A stretch of 64,000 nucleotides of DNA, from NCBI GenBank assembly GCA_963850195.1, contig CAWKKD010000005.1, positions 248,001 to 312,000 on the forward strand. The letters run 5' to 3'. Of the stretch, positions 34,301 through 43,800 are shown piece after piece. Source of the stretch: Actinoallomurus sp963850195. Lineage in GTDB: Bacteria; Actinomycetota; Actinomycetes; Streptosporangiales; Streptosporangiaceae. The notes under the pieces are model-generated. The model ran no database searches, was not told the origin of the DNA, and saw only the letters and a program-made list of their open reading frames with translations. Within the stretch, counting starts at the first letter, position 1, and every line of letters starts with the position of its first letter. A program made the translations under genes and the position numbers.

Positions 34301-37300
34301 AGGACCGCGCACAGACGCGTGGCGGTCCGCTCGTCCCAGGACGACGGCAGGTCGATGAGGCCGCCCCAGCGGTCGGGGTGTTCGAGTCCTGCGACCCGGC
34401 ACAGACCCCAGACCTGGGCCTGGATCGGATTGGTCAGTACGTCGCCGGGGCCGGTCGAGACCGCGCCCCGCGTCTGCACCCACAGCGGGGCGGCGACCTC
34501 GACGTCACCGAGCGCCTGCACCAACGCGAGAGTCCCCGCGAGCCCGACCGGCACCGACACGAACCCGGCCAGCGGGCTCTCGTCCAACGCCAGCAGCGAC
34601 AACACACCGGCGAACGGCGTGTCCAGGCCCGCGATGCGATCCGCCAGCACCTTACGGTCCAGGCCCTCGGCACCGACCTCGAGCACGACCGTCTCGGCAC
34701 CGCGCTCGGTCAGGGCACGCACACAGTCCCGGGCGGCGGCCTCCTCCGGCGCGACCACGAGCCACGTACCGGACAGCACCACCGAGGCCGGGTCCGGCAC
34801 CGGAGCCCACGTGACCTGGTAGCGCCAGTCCGCCACCACCGAGTCGGTCCGCTCCCGGCGTCGCCACGACGCCAGCGCGGGCAGCAGTTCGGCCAGCCGC
34901 TCGTCGTCGATCGCGAGTGTGCCGGCGACCTGGTGGACGTCGCCGTTCTCGACGGCGGCCCAGAACGCCGCCTCGGCCGCCGAGCCTTCCGTCCGCGGCT
35001 GGTCGGCGGCGGGTGGGGACTTCAGCCAGTACCGCTGGTTCTGGAAGGCATAGGTGGGCAGGTCGACGCGCTGCCCGGCCGGGAGCACGGTGGCCCACTC
35101 GACCGCGAGGCCCGCGACGTGCGCGCGACCCAGCGAGGCCAGCAGGCCTGCGGCTCCGGGAGCCTCGCGGTTCAGCGTCCCGGTCACCAGCGAACCCGGC
35201 TTCTCGATCAGCTCGAGCGTCTCGGTGATCGCACCGGTCAGCACCGGCTGCGCCGAGACCTCGACGAACGCCCGGTACCCCGAACCCGCAAGCTCCGTAA
35301 CAGCGTCCTGGAAACGGACGGTCTCACGGACATTCGCGAACCAATAGCCCGCGCCCAGCTCCGCGCCGTCCATCCAACGGCCATGCACCGTGGAGAAGAA
35401 CCCCGCCGAACCCTCCACCGGACGGACCTCCGCCAGCTCACGCAGCAGATCGGCCTCCACCGGATCCACCGCAGCCGAATGCGCGACGAAGTCCTCCGAA
35501 GCCGGAACCCGCCACCGCAGCACCTTCCGCCGCGACAACTCCCGCTCCAGCTCCGTCAACGCATCCGGATCCCCGGACACCACAGTCGCCGCCGGACCGT
35601 TCACCGCCGCCAGCGCCAACGCGCCGCCCCACGGCTCAAGCAGCTCAGTGACCTTGTCCGCGGGCATGACGACCGACAGCATCCCGCCGGAAACGCCCAG
35701 CGCCGCGAGCGCCTTGCCGCGCACCGCGATCACCCGGGCGGCGTCCTCGAGGGAAAGGATCCCCGCGACGCACGCGGCGGCGATCTCACCCTGAGAGTGG
35801 CCGACGACCGCTTCCGGGGTCACGCCGGCCGCCTGCCAGACCGCGGCCAGAGAGACCATCACGGCCCACAGCGCGGGCTGCACGACATCGGCCGACTCCA
35901 GTGGCGGCGCACCGTCCGCACCGGCCAGCACGTCCCGCAGCGACCAGTCCACGAACGGCTCAAGGGCCGCAGCGCACTCGTCCAGCTTCGCCGCGAACAC
36001 CGGCGAACACTCCAGCAGCTCCCGGCCCATCCCGGCCCACTGCGAACCCTGACCCGGGAACACGAACACCGAACGACCCGGACCCGACGAACCCGCCACA
36101 CCCGAGACCACGTTCCCGGCCGGCTGACCCGTGGCGACCGCCGCAAGACCGGCCGCCAGTTCCTCCCGTCCCGAACCGATGACCACCGCACGGTCTTCGA
36201 AGGTCGAACGGGTCGTCGTCAGGGACCACGCCACGTCGCCCGGGTCGAGTTCCGGGCCGGCCAGCACGAACTCCCGCAGCCGACCCGCCTGGCCTGCCAG
36301 GGCCTCCGCCGAGCGGCCCGACACCAGCCAGGCCGACGTACCAAAGCCCGACAGCACCGCCGGCGCGACCGGCTCGACCGGTTCCGCGGCCTCCTCGACG
36401 TCCTCCGGCGCCGGGGCCTGCTCCACGATGACGTGCACGTTGGTCCCGCTCATGCCGAACCCGGACACCGCGGCCCGGCGCGGCCGGCCGGTCTCCGGCC
36501 ACGGCTGCGTTTCGTCGATCAGCCGGACGTTCCCGGCCGACCAGTCGATGTGCGGGGACGGGTCGTCGGCGTGCAGCTGGCTCGGCAGGACGCCGTTCCG
36601 CAGCGCCTGCACCATCTTGATCATCCCGGCGACGCCGGCGGCCTGCTGTGCGTGGCCGATGTTCGACTTCACCGAGCCCAGCCACAACGGCCGGTCCTCG
36701 GTACGGTCCTGCCCGTACGTCGCCAGCAGCGCCTGCGCCTCGATCGGGTCGCCCAGCGGCGTACCCGTACCGTGCGCCTCCACCACGTCCACGTCGGCGG
36801 TCGACAGATGAGCGCTGGCCAACGCGGCCCGGATCACCCGCTGCTGCGACGGACCGTTCGGCGCGGTCAGGCCGTTCGACGCGCCGTCCTGGTTGATCGC
36901 GCTGCCACGGACCACCGCGAGCACCTGGTGACCGTTACGCCGCGCGTCCGACAGCCGCTCCACGATCAGCGCGCCCGCGCCCTCGGCGACGCCCATGCCG
37001 TCGGCGGCGGCCGAGAACGCCTTGCACCGGCCGTCGTTGGTCAGGCCGAGGTGCGGGCCGAAGTCGGTGAACAGGATCTGGGTGGCCGCGACGAACGCCC
37101 CGCCGACGAGTGCGAGCCTGCACTCCCGCGCGCGCAGCGACCGGCAGGCCATGTGCAGCGCCACGAGCGCCGACGAGCAGGCGGTGTCCACCGTCACCGC
37201 CGGCCCTTCCAGGCCGAGGGTGTAGGAGATCCGGCCGGACAGAATGCTGGTCGCGTTGCCGGTCATCAGGTGTCCGTCGAGGGGACCCTGCCGTGCCGAG

Positions 37301-37785
37301 AGCAACCCGTACGCCGCGAAGCTGGCCCCGGCGAACACACCGGTCGCCGAGCCGCGCAGCGTCGCCGGGTCGATGCCGGCCCGTTCCAGGGCCTCCCACG
37401 ACACCTCCAGCAGCAGCCGCTGCTGGGGATCCATCGCCGCCGCCTCGCGCGGGCTGATCCCGAAGAATCCGGGGTCGAACTCGGTGGCGTCGTAGACGAA
37501 GTTGCCGCTTCGTACCGGTGCGGGCCGTTCCTCGCCGGGGGCCGCCGCCGGCGGCTCCTCCCAGTCCCGGTCCTGCGGGAGCCCGGCGACGGTCTCGGTG
37601 CCGGAGACCACCAGGTCCCACAGGTCCTCCGGGCTGCGCGCCCCGCCGGGGAACCGGCAGCCCATGCCGACGATCGCGATCGGTTCGTCGGCCTCCGCCT
37701 CGATCTCCTGCAGACGCTGGCGAGTCTCATGCAGGTTGGCGGTCACCTGCTTGAGGAAGTACCGGAGCTTTTCTTCGTCACTCAC
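28393..37785 (-). CDS. Type I modular PKS B, modules M4 and M5 (each KS-AT-KR-ACP)
   Basis: A 3130-residue bimodular PKS with GTG at 37785; GAGGTG lies seven bases upstream. The N-terminus is a docking coiled coil (MSDEEKLRYFLKQVTANL). M4: KS Cys203 (TACSSALV), AT Ser664, KR Tyr1347, ACP Ser1518. M5: KS Cys1754, AT Ser2215, KR Tyr2842, ACP Ser3013. Both ATs have GHSQGE and a VVQ motif upstream of the Ser, as in methylmalonyl enzymes, but read FVAH where those read YASH, so the extender is uncertain. The M4 KR has the type-A Trp together with an FDD at the type-B LDD position, so its stereochemistry is ambiguous. The M5 KR looks like type A1. M5 lacks the ~55-residue dimerization element that normally precedes such a KR: the sequence runs from the post-AT motif (about residue 2470) straight into the KR. 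The C-terminal docking domain ends IFEFIHKELGRS. Confidence 0.96.
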   Translation of the reverse strand: MSDEEKLRYFLKQVTANLHETRQRLQEIEAEADEPIAIVGMGCRFPGGARSPEDLWDLVVSGTETVAGLPQDRDWEEPPAAAPGEERPAPVRSGNFVYDATEFDPGFFGISPREAAAMDPQQRLLLEVSWEALERAGIDPATLRGSATGVFAGASFAAYGLLSARQGPLDGHLMTGNATSILSGRISYTLGLEGPAVTVDTACSSALVALHMACRSLRARECRLALVGGAFVAATQILFTDFGPHLGLTNDGRCKAFSAAADGMGVAEGAGALIVERLSDARRNGHQVLAVVRGSAINQDGASNGLTAPNGPSQQRVIRAALASAHLSTADVDVVEAHGTGTPLGDPIEAQALLATYGQDRTEDRPLWLGSVKSNIGHAQQAAGVAGMIKMVQALRNGVLPSQLHADDPSPHIDWSAGNVRLIDETQPWPETGRPRRAAVSGFGMSGTNVHVIVEQAPAPEDVEEAAEPVEPVAPAVLSGFGTSAWLVSGRSAEALAGQAGRLREFVLAGPELDPGDVAWSLTTTRSTFEDRAVVIGSGREELAAGLAAVATGQPAGNVVSGVAGSSGPGRSVFVFPGQGSQWAGMGRELLECSPVFAAKLDECAAALEPFVDWSLRDVLAGADGAPPLESADVVQPALWAVMVSLAAVWQAAGVTPEAVVGHSQGEIAAACVAGILSLEDAARVIAVRGKALAALGVSGGMLSVVMPADKVTELLEPWGGALALAAVNGPAATVVSGDPDALTELERELSRRKVLRWRVPASEDFVAHSAAVDPVEADLLRELAEVRPVEGSAGFFSTVHGRWMDGAELGAGYWFANVRETVRFQDAVTELAGSGYRAFVEVSAQPVLTGAITETLELIEKPGSLVTGTLNREAPGAAGLLASLGRAHVAGLAVEWATVLPAGQRVDLPTYAFQNQRYWLKSPPAADQPRTEGSAAEAAFWAAVENGDVHQVAGTLAIDDERLAELLPALASWRRRERTDSVVADWRYQVTWAPVPDPASVVLSGTWLVVAPEEAAARDCVRALTERGAETVVLEVGAEGLDRKVLADRIAGLDTPFAGVLSLLALDESPLAGFVSVPVGLAGTLALVQALGDVEVAAPLWVQTRGAVSTGPGDVLTNPIQAQVWGLCRVAGLEHPDRWGGLIDLPSSWDERTATRLCAVLAGTGEDQVAIRPAGVMGRRLVRAPQASTGDERWTPRGTVLITGGTGALGGHLGPWLAERDAARVVLSSRSGPAAPDAAALAARLAAAGTRVDVVACDTAQRADVAGLLDRIAADGPALSTVMHAALVFDDVAVDRLEVERLARALAAKVDGARWLDELTQDLDLDSFIMFSSIAATWGAGLEPGYAAGNAFLDALAENRLARGLAATSIAYGPWASGGPTDAEARVQLERRGLDLLDPGLAVGVLAQVLDGGEEMLTVANVNWERLAPAFTLRRRSPLIESLPEVARALAEVAAAEVSAGDGTGQALAGRLAGLSRAEQIRAVIELIRYEAGAVLGHSDADAVEPERAFSDLGFDSLTSVELRNRLSTVTGMRLPATLLFDYPTPVVLAGFLRDELLGSAADSAVVVSGTSVVPVDEPVAIVSMGCRFPGGVDSPEDLWGLLASGGDAISGFPTDRGWDPGLYDPDPDRIGASYVREGGFVHAASGFDAGFFGISPREALAMDPQQRMLLEVSWEALERAGLDPASLRGSATGVFAGGAGSGYDSLGMQMALNGVDGIEGHLATGNAGSVMSGRISYALGLEGPAVTVDTACSSSLVALHLAVQALRTGECDLALAGGVTMLAIPSVFVAFSRQRGLAVDGRCKAFSADADGMGMGEGAGMLLLERLSDARRNGHQILAVVRGSAVNQDGASNGLTAPNGPSQQRVIRAALASARLSTDDVDVVEAHGTGTPLGDPIEAQALLATYGQDRTEDRPLWLGSVKSNIGHTQSAAGVAGVIKMVLALRNELMPQTLHAGEPSPEIDWSAGDVRLLNEALPWPAADRPRRAGVSAFGMSGTNVHVIVEEAPAPEDVEEAAEPVEPVAPAVLSGSDVSAWPVSGRSAAGLVGQAGRLREFALAGSELDPRDVAWSLATTRSTLEHRAVVIGSERERLAAGLAAVATGQPAGNVVSGVAGSSGPGRTAFVFPGQGSQWAGMGRELLACSPVFAAKLDECAAALAPFVDWSLRDVLLGVDGAPSLESAAVVQPALWAVMVSLAAVWQAAGVVPDAVVGHSQGEIAAACVAGILSLEDAARVVAVRGRILTDLGVAGGMLSVVMPADKVAELLEPWGEALSVAAVNGPAATVVSGDPDALTELEKELSRRKVLRWRVPASEDFVAHSAAVDPVEADLLRELARIRPSEGSAGFFSTVHNRWMDGAELDAGYWFANVRETVRFQDAVTELAGSGYRAFVEVSAQPVLTTSITETLETIEAASSLVAGTLNREDPGAAGLLASLGRAYVAGLAVEWAKILPAGRRVDLPTYAFQHQRYWLQPAPEKPRDRAGSPSADWRYRIQWAPVPDQGSTVLSGTWLVVAPDEASAHDRVRALTERGAETVVLEVGVENLDRTALAGRIAGLDTPFAGVLSLLALSGTQSGVTATLLLLQALGDAEVAAPLWVQTQGAVSTGPGDALTHPVQAQVWGLGRVAALEHSDRWGGLVDLPPSWDERTAARLCAVLAGTGEDQVAIRPAGIMGRRLARAPQVSIRDERWTPGGTALITGGTGALGGHVGRWLTDRDAARVVLSSRSGPVAPEAAALAARLAGAGTDVAIVACDTARRADVAGLLERIAADGPPLSSVFHAAGVGQASPLAETTVAQQEAVTAAKATGAAWLDELTEDLDLDAFVLFSSISATWGGGLQPSYGAANTFLDALAENRRARGLAALSVAWGPWGGGGMTDEEGAQQMERRGLRVMDPRSAIEALAQSIDGREETLTVADMDWRRFAPAFVLRRRSLLIEALPEVAQALAEVAAAEASTADGAGQELTGQLEGLSRTEQIRVLTELVRSEAAVVLGHTDADAVEPERAFSDLGFDSLTSVELRNRLSAAAGLRLPATLLFDQPNPTVLADYLWGEKFRDVAPLSLVAELDRLDAVLSGAEPDGEMHEQVAARLQGFLTKWNDLRADGQEVARRIESASDDEIFEFIHKELGRS
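35984..36165. repeat. 182-nt segment identical to 45556-45737 (start of the AT in M4)
   Basis: These 182 bases in the N-terminal part of the M4 AT match 45556-45737 in M2 base for base by my reading, while the flanks differ. Identity at synonymous sites over this length suggests recent gene conversion or recombination between modules. Confidence 0.85.
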
Positions 37786-37844
37786 TGTGCGTCACCTCAT
37801 CGGAAGTCGTCGGCCGCGCTCGGTTCGGGGGTGCTTCGTCGGGT

Positions 37845-40800
37845 TCAGTGGATGCCGAACTCCTTGCCGAGGAAGTCGAAGACCTCGTCGTCACTCGACT
37901 CCTCGAGTTTTTCGATGACGGCGACGCCGCCGGCGGCCTCGTCCCGTACCTCGCGCCACCGCGCGAGTACGGCCTCCAGCCGGGCCGTGATCCTCGCGTG
38001 TTCGTCCTCCGCCGCCGCCGACCCGGTGAGCATCGACTCGACCTTGTCGAGCTCGGCGAGCAGGGGCAGGGCCTCGGCCTCGTCCGGTGCGACCGACTGC
38101 AGCAGGTAGCCCGCGAGCGCCGTGGTGGTCGGGTAGTCGAAGACCACGGTGGCCGACAGCGGGACCCCGCTGGCGGCGGTCAGCCGGTTGCGCAGCTCGA
38201 CCCCGGTCAGGGAGTCGAAGCCAAGGTCGCTGAACGCCCGGTCCGGTTCGATGGCGTCCAGCGAGGGGTAGCCGAGAGCGACGGCGGCCTCGGTACGGAC
38301 GAGGTCGATCAGGATGCGGTCCTGGTCGGCACGGGACAGCCCGGCCAGGCGTTCGGCGAGGGCACTCGCGGCGCCCTCCGACGCGTTCGAGTCACCCGTG
38401 TCGGCGCCGGCCAGTGCCTGCCGTACGTCGGGCAGGGCCTCGATCAGGGGGCTGGGGCGGCGCAGCGTGTACAGCGGCGCGAACTTCTGCCAGTCCACGT
38501 CCACCACGGTGAGCGTGTCCTCGCCGGCGTCGAGCGCCTGCGCGAGGACCTGGATCGAGAGGCGCGGATCCAGCAGCCGCAGGCCCCGCAGCCGCATGCG
38601 ATCGGCGTCCTCCTCGTCGGTCATCCCGCCACCAGCCCACGGGCCCCAGGCCAGGGAGGTGGCGGCCAGCCCGTGGGAGCGGCGGTTGTCGGCGAGGGCG
38701 TCGAGGTACGTGTTCGCGGCGGCGTAGCTCGGCTGGTGTCCGCTGCCCCAGGTCGCGGCGATGGAGGAGAAGAGGACGAAGGCGTCGAGGTCCAGGTCGC
38801 GGGTCAGCTCGTCCAGCCAGACCGCGCCGTCCACCTTGGCGGCGGTGACCTTCACGTGGTCTTCGACCGTAGTCTCGTCGATGGCGCTGAACTGGCCGAC
38901 ACCGGCGGCATGCATGACGGAGGTCAGCGGCGGACCGCCCGCACCGATCCGCGCCAGCAGGCCCTCGGCCTCGGAGCGCCGGCTGATGTCACTGGCGATC
39001 ACTTCCACGGACGTACCGGCGGCGGCCAGTTCCGCGGCCAGGACACCGACGCCCATGGCGGCGGGACCGGAACGACTGGTCAGCACCACACGCCCGGCAC
39101 CACGCCCGGCCGACCACAGCGCGACGCGGGCGCCGATCCCGCCCATCCCACCGGTGACCAGCACGGTCCCACCTGGCGTCCACGTCTTACCCGGGCGCGG
39201 CTGGCCCGCCCGAGCCAGCCGACGACCCATGATCCCGGCGGCGCGAACCGCCACCTGGTCCTCGTCGATGCCTGCCAGCACCGCGCACAGCCGAGACGCG
39301 ATCCGGTCGTCCCAGGAAGGCGGCAGATCGATGAGACCGCCCCAGCGGTCCGCGTGCTCCAGCCCGGCGACACGACCCAGGCCCCACACCTGACCCTGCA
39401 GCGGACTCGTGAGTACATCGCCCGGACCGGTCGAGACGGCGCCCTGAGTGATCGCCCACAGCGGAGCCGTGATCCCGGCGTCACCGAGCGCCTGCACCAG
39501 CACCAGAGTCCCGACCACCGGGGCCTCGCCAGCGGCCAGCAGCGACACCACACCGGTCATCTCGCCCAGCGCGGCCAAGCGTCCGGCCAGCGCGGCACGG
39601 TCGGTCTCCGCGGCACCGACCTCCACCACGACCGTCTCGGCACCGTGCCGGCCCAGCGCCTGGACCAGGTCCTGCGCCGAAGCACCCTCCGGGACGACCA
39701 GGGCCCAGGTGCCGGACAGCGTCGCCGTACCCGGATCGGTGACCTGCGCCCACGAAACCCGGTACCGCCAGTCGGCGACCGCCGAGTCCTCCCGCGAACG
39801 CCTGCGCCAGGCCGCCAGCGTCGGAAGCGCCTCACTCAACGGCCGCCGGCCGTCCACCGCGAAGTCGTCGGCGAGCCGGCCGACATCGCCGTCCTCAACG
39901 GCCGCCCAGAACTCCGCCTCGGCCTCGTTACCGGCCGGCACCGCACCGGCGAGCCGCGAGATCTCCGGCCAGAACCGCTGACGCTGGAACGCGTACGTCG
40001 GCAGCTCGACCCGCTGCCCGTCCGCGAACACCGCCGGCCAGTCCACCGAACCACCGGACACATGGACCCGGCCCAACGCCTCCAACACCGAAAGGTCCGC
40101 CGGCGCCTTCGGACGCGACGTCGGTACGAACACACCGTCGGCCAGCACGGCCGGGCCCAGGCCGGACAGCGTGCCGTCCGGGCCGATCTCCACGAACACC
40201 TGAACGCCACGTGCCGACAGCTCTGACACCGCGTCCGCGAACCGCACGGCATTGCGCGCCTGCTCGACCCAGTAGCCCGCAGTGACCTCGTCGAGAACCT
40301 CACCGGTCGTGCCGCACGCCCACGGCAACTGCGGCGCCTGATGCGCCAGCCCCGACGCCACCCGCTCCAGCTCGCTCAGGAATGGGTCCATGAGGTGGGA
40401 ATGGAACGCGTGCGAGACCCGCAACCGGCGAACCCGCGCCCCTCCGGACCGCCACTTCTCGGCCATGGCCTCGACGGCCTCGACGTCACCCGAGATCACC
40501 GTCGCGGCAGGACCGTTCACCGCCGCGATCGACACACCGGCCACGCCATCGATCGAGGCCAGCACGTCCTGTTCCGAGGCGGCGATCGCCCACATCGCGC
40601 CGCCCTCGGGCAGCGCCTGCATCAGACGCGCCCGCGCCGCCACCAACCGCACCGCGTCCTCAAGCGACAACACGCCCGCCGCCCACGCGGCCGCGACCTC
40701 ACCCACCGAGTGACCCGCGACGGCGACCGGCGATACCCCGGCCGCCTTCAGCAGCGACACCACACCGACCTGGAAGGCGAACAACCCCGACTGCGCGAAG

Positions 40801-43800
40801 ACCGTCGCGTCCGGACCGAGCTCCGCATCGGGCTCGGCCCGACCGAGCACCACATCGCGTACCGGAAGGCCCAGCTCGGCCTCCAGCAGCCCGCACACCC
40901 GATCGAAGACCTCCGCGAACACCGGACTGGCCGCGTACAACCCCGCGCCCATCCCCGCCCGCTGCGACCCCTGACCCGAGAACACGAAGCCCACTCGCGC
41001 CGGAGCCCGCACCACACCCGACACCACACCTGGGGCCGACCGGTCCGATGCCACGGCCGCCAGACCGGCCGCCAGCTCCTCCGGACCCGTACCGACCACC
41101 ACCGCGCGGTGTTCGAAGGTCGACCGCGTCGTTGCCAGGGACCAGGCCACGTTCCGGGGGTCCGTCGAGCCGGCCAGCGCGAACTCCCGCAGGCGACCCG
41201 CCTGCCCCGCCAGACCGTCCGCGCTACGGCCGGAGACCGGCCACGCCGACGCATCCGAGCCCGACAGCACCGGCGTCATCGGTTCTGCGGCATCGCCCCG
41301 CACCGTGCCCTCGACGACCGGGGCCTCTTCGAGGAGGACATGCGCGTTGGTGCCGCTGATCCCGAATCCCGACACCGCGGCCCGGCGCGTCCGGCCGCCC
41401 ACCGGCCAGGACTGCGGCCGGGCCAGCAACCGCACCGTGTCCGCCGACCAGTCCACGTGCGGCGAGGGCTCCTCGACATGCAGGGTCGCCGGCAGCGTTT
41501 CATGCTGCAACGCGAGCACCAGCTTGATGACTCCGGCCACGCCTGCGGCCGCCTGCGTGTGCCCGATGTTCGACTTCACCGAGCCCAGCCACAACGGCCG
41601 GTCCTCGGGGCGGTCCTGACCGTACGTCGCGATCAGAGCCTGGGCCTCGATCGGGTCACCGAGAGGCGTGCCCGTGCCGTGGGCCTCGATCGCGTCGACG
41701 TCGGCGGCCGACAGGCCCGCGTCCGCGAGCGCCGCGCGGATGACGCGCTGCTGCGATGGCCCGTTCGGCGCGGTCAGGCCGTTCGACGCCCCGTCCTGGT
41801 TCATCGCGCTACCGGCGACGACCGCCAGCACCTGATGCCCGAGCCGTCGTGCGTCCGACAGGCGCTCCAGCAGCACCATCCCGACGCCCTCGCCCATGCC
41901 CATACCGTCGGCATCCGCCGAGAACGCCTTGGACCGCCCATCGGCGGCCAGGCCGCGCTGGCGGGAGAACCCGATCAGCTCGCGCGGGGTCGACATGATC
42001 GTCACGCCGCCGACCATTGCCAGCGTGCACTCACCGGACGCCAGCGCGCGACGCGCCATGTGCAGCGCCACCAGCGAGGACGAACACGCCGTGTCCATCG
42101 TCACCGCCGGGCCTTCCAGGCCCAGGGTGTAGGAGATGCGGCCGGACAGGACACTGGTCGCGTTGCCGGTCACCAGGTGCCCTTCGACGCCTTCCGCGCC
42201 GTTGCGGGCCAGCTCCATGCCGAGCACCTCGTAGCCGGAGCCGTATCCGCCTACGAACACCCCGGTCCGGGAACCGCGCAGGGACGCCGGTGCGATGCCC
42301 GCTCGCTCCAGCGACTCCCAAGCCACCTCCAGCAACAAGCGCTGCTGCGGGTCCATGGCGAGGGCCTCGCGCGGCGAGATCCCGAAGAACGCGGGATCGA
42401 ACTCGGTCACCTGCTGGACGTAGCCGCCCTCGCGTACGTACGAGGTTCCGGCGTGGTCCGGGTCGGGGTCGTACAGCCCCTCGACGTCCCATCCGCGGTC
42501 GGCGGGCAGCGGCGAGATGCCGTCCTCGCCCGCGGCGAGCAGCTCCCACAGGTCCTCGGGGGTGCGGACGCCGCCGGGATACCGGCAGCCCATCCCGACG
42601 ATCGCCATCGGTTCGTCGGTCGTCGCCGTCGCCGCCGGTACGGCCGGGCCATCGGGCAGGGCGCCGAGCACCTCGGTGCGCAGATACCCGGCCAGCACCT
42701 CGGGGGTGGGGTAGTCGAACAGCAGTGTCGCGGGGAGCCGCAGCCCGATGGCCGTACTCACCTGGTTGCGCAGCTCGACCGAGGTGAGGGAGTCGAAGCC
42801 GAGGTCGCTGAAGGCCAGCTCCGGCCCGACGGCCTCCGGCGACGGGTAGTTCAACACCGTCGCGGCCTCGGCCCGGATCAGGTCGAGCAACATCCGGTCC
42901 TGATCCGCCGACGGCAGTCCGGACAGGCGCCGCACGAACTCGCCATCGGCCGGGCCGGCCTGGCCGTCGACGGCGCTCGCGGCCCGGAGGTGGCGGTGCA
43001 GGTCCGACAGGTCACTCACCATCGGGTGCTGCCGTAGACCCGCGGCGGCGGGCGCCTTCGCCAGGTCCGCCCAGTCGATGTCCATCAAGGTCACGACCAA
43101 GGCGTCCGGGTCGTCCAAGGCCCTGCCGAGAGCCTGAACGGCCAGCGCCGGGTCCATCAGGACCTCCCAGCGGTTCCGGCGCAGCCGCTGCCGGGCCGCG
43201 TCGGTGGCCTGCGATACGCCCGGACCGCCCCACGGACCCCACGCGACCGACAGCGCGGCCAGGCCCCGGGCCCGGCGGTTCTCGGCCAGGCCGTCCAGGA
43301 ACGCGTTCGCCGCCGCGTAGTTGCCCTGACCGCCGCTGCCGAACGTGGCCGCCGCCGAGGAGAAGAGGACGAAGGCGTCGAGGTCCAAGCCCTGGGTCAG
43401 CTCGTCCAGCCACGCCGCGCCCGCCGCCTTGGCATCCGAGGTCGTGGCGAGGCGCGCGACGTCGAGCGCGTCGATGACACCGTCGGCCAGCAGGCCCGCG
43501 GTGTGGAAGACCGAGCTGAGCGGTGGGCCGTCGGCGGCGATCCGGTCCAGCAGGCCCGCGAGGTCGGCACGCTGCGCGGTGTCGCAGGCCACGATGTCGA
43601 CGTGCGTACCGGCGGCGGCCAGCCGCGCGGCCAGCGCGGCCACGTCGGGCGCGGCCGGTCCGGAACGGCTGGAAAGGACGATGCGGGCGGCGCCGCGGTC
43701 GGTCAGCCAGTCGCCGACGTGACGGCCGAGCGCCCCGGTCCCGCCGGTGACCAGGACCGTGCCCCGAGGTGCCCACGGCGTCGTCGTACGGGACTGCGGG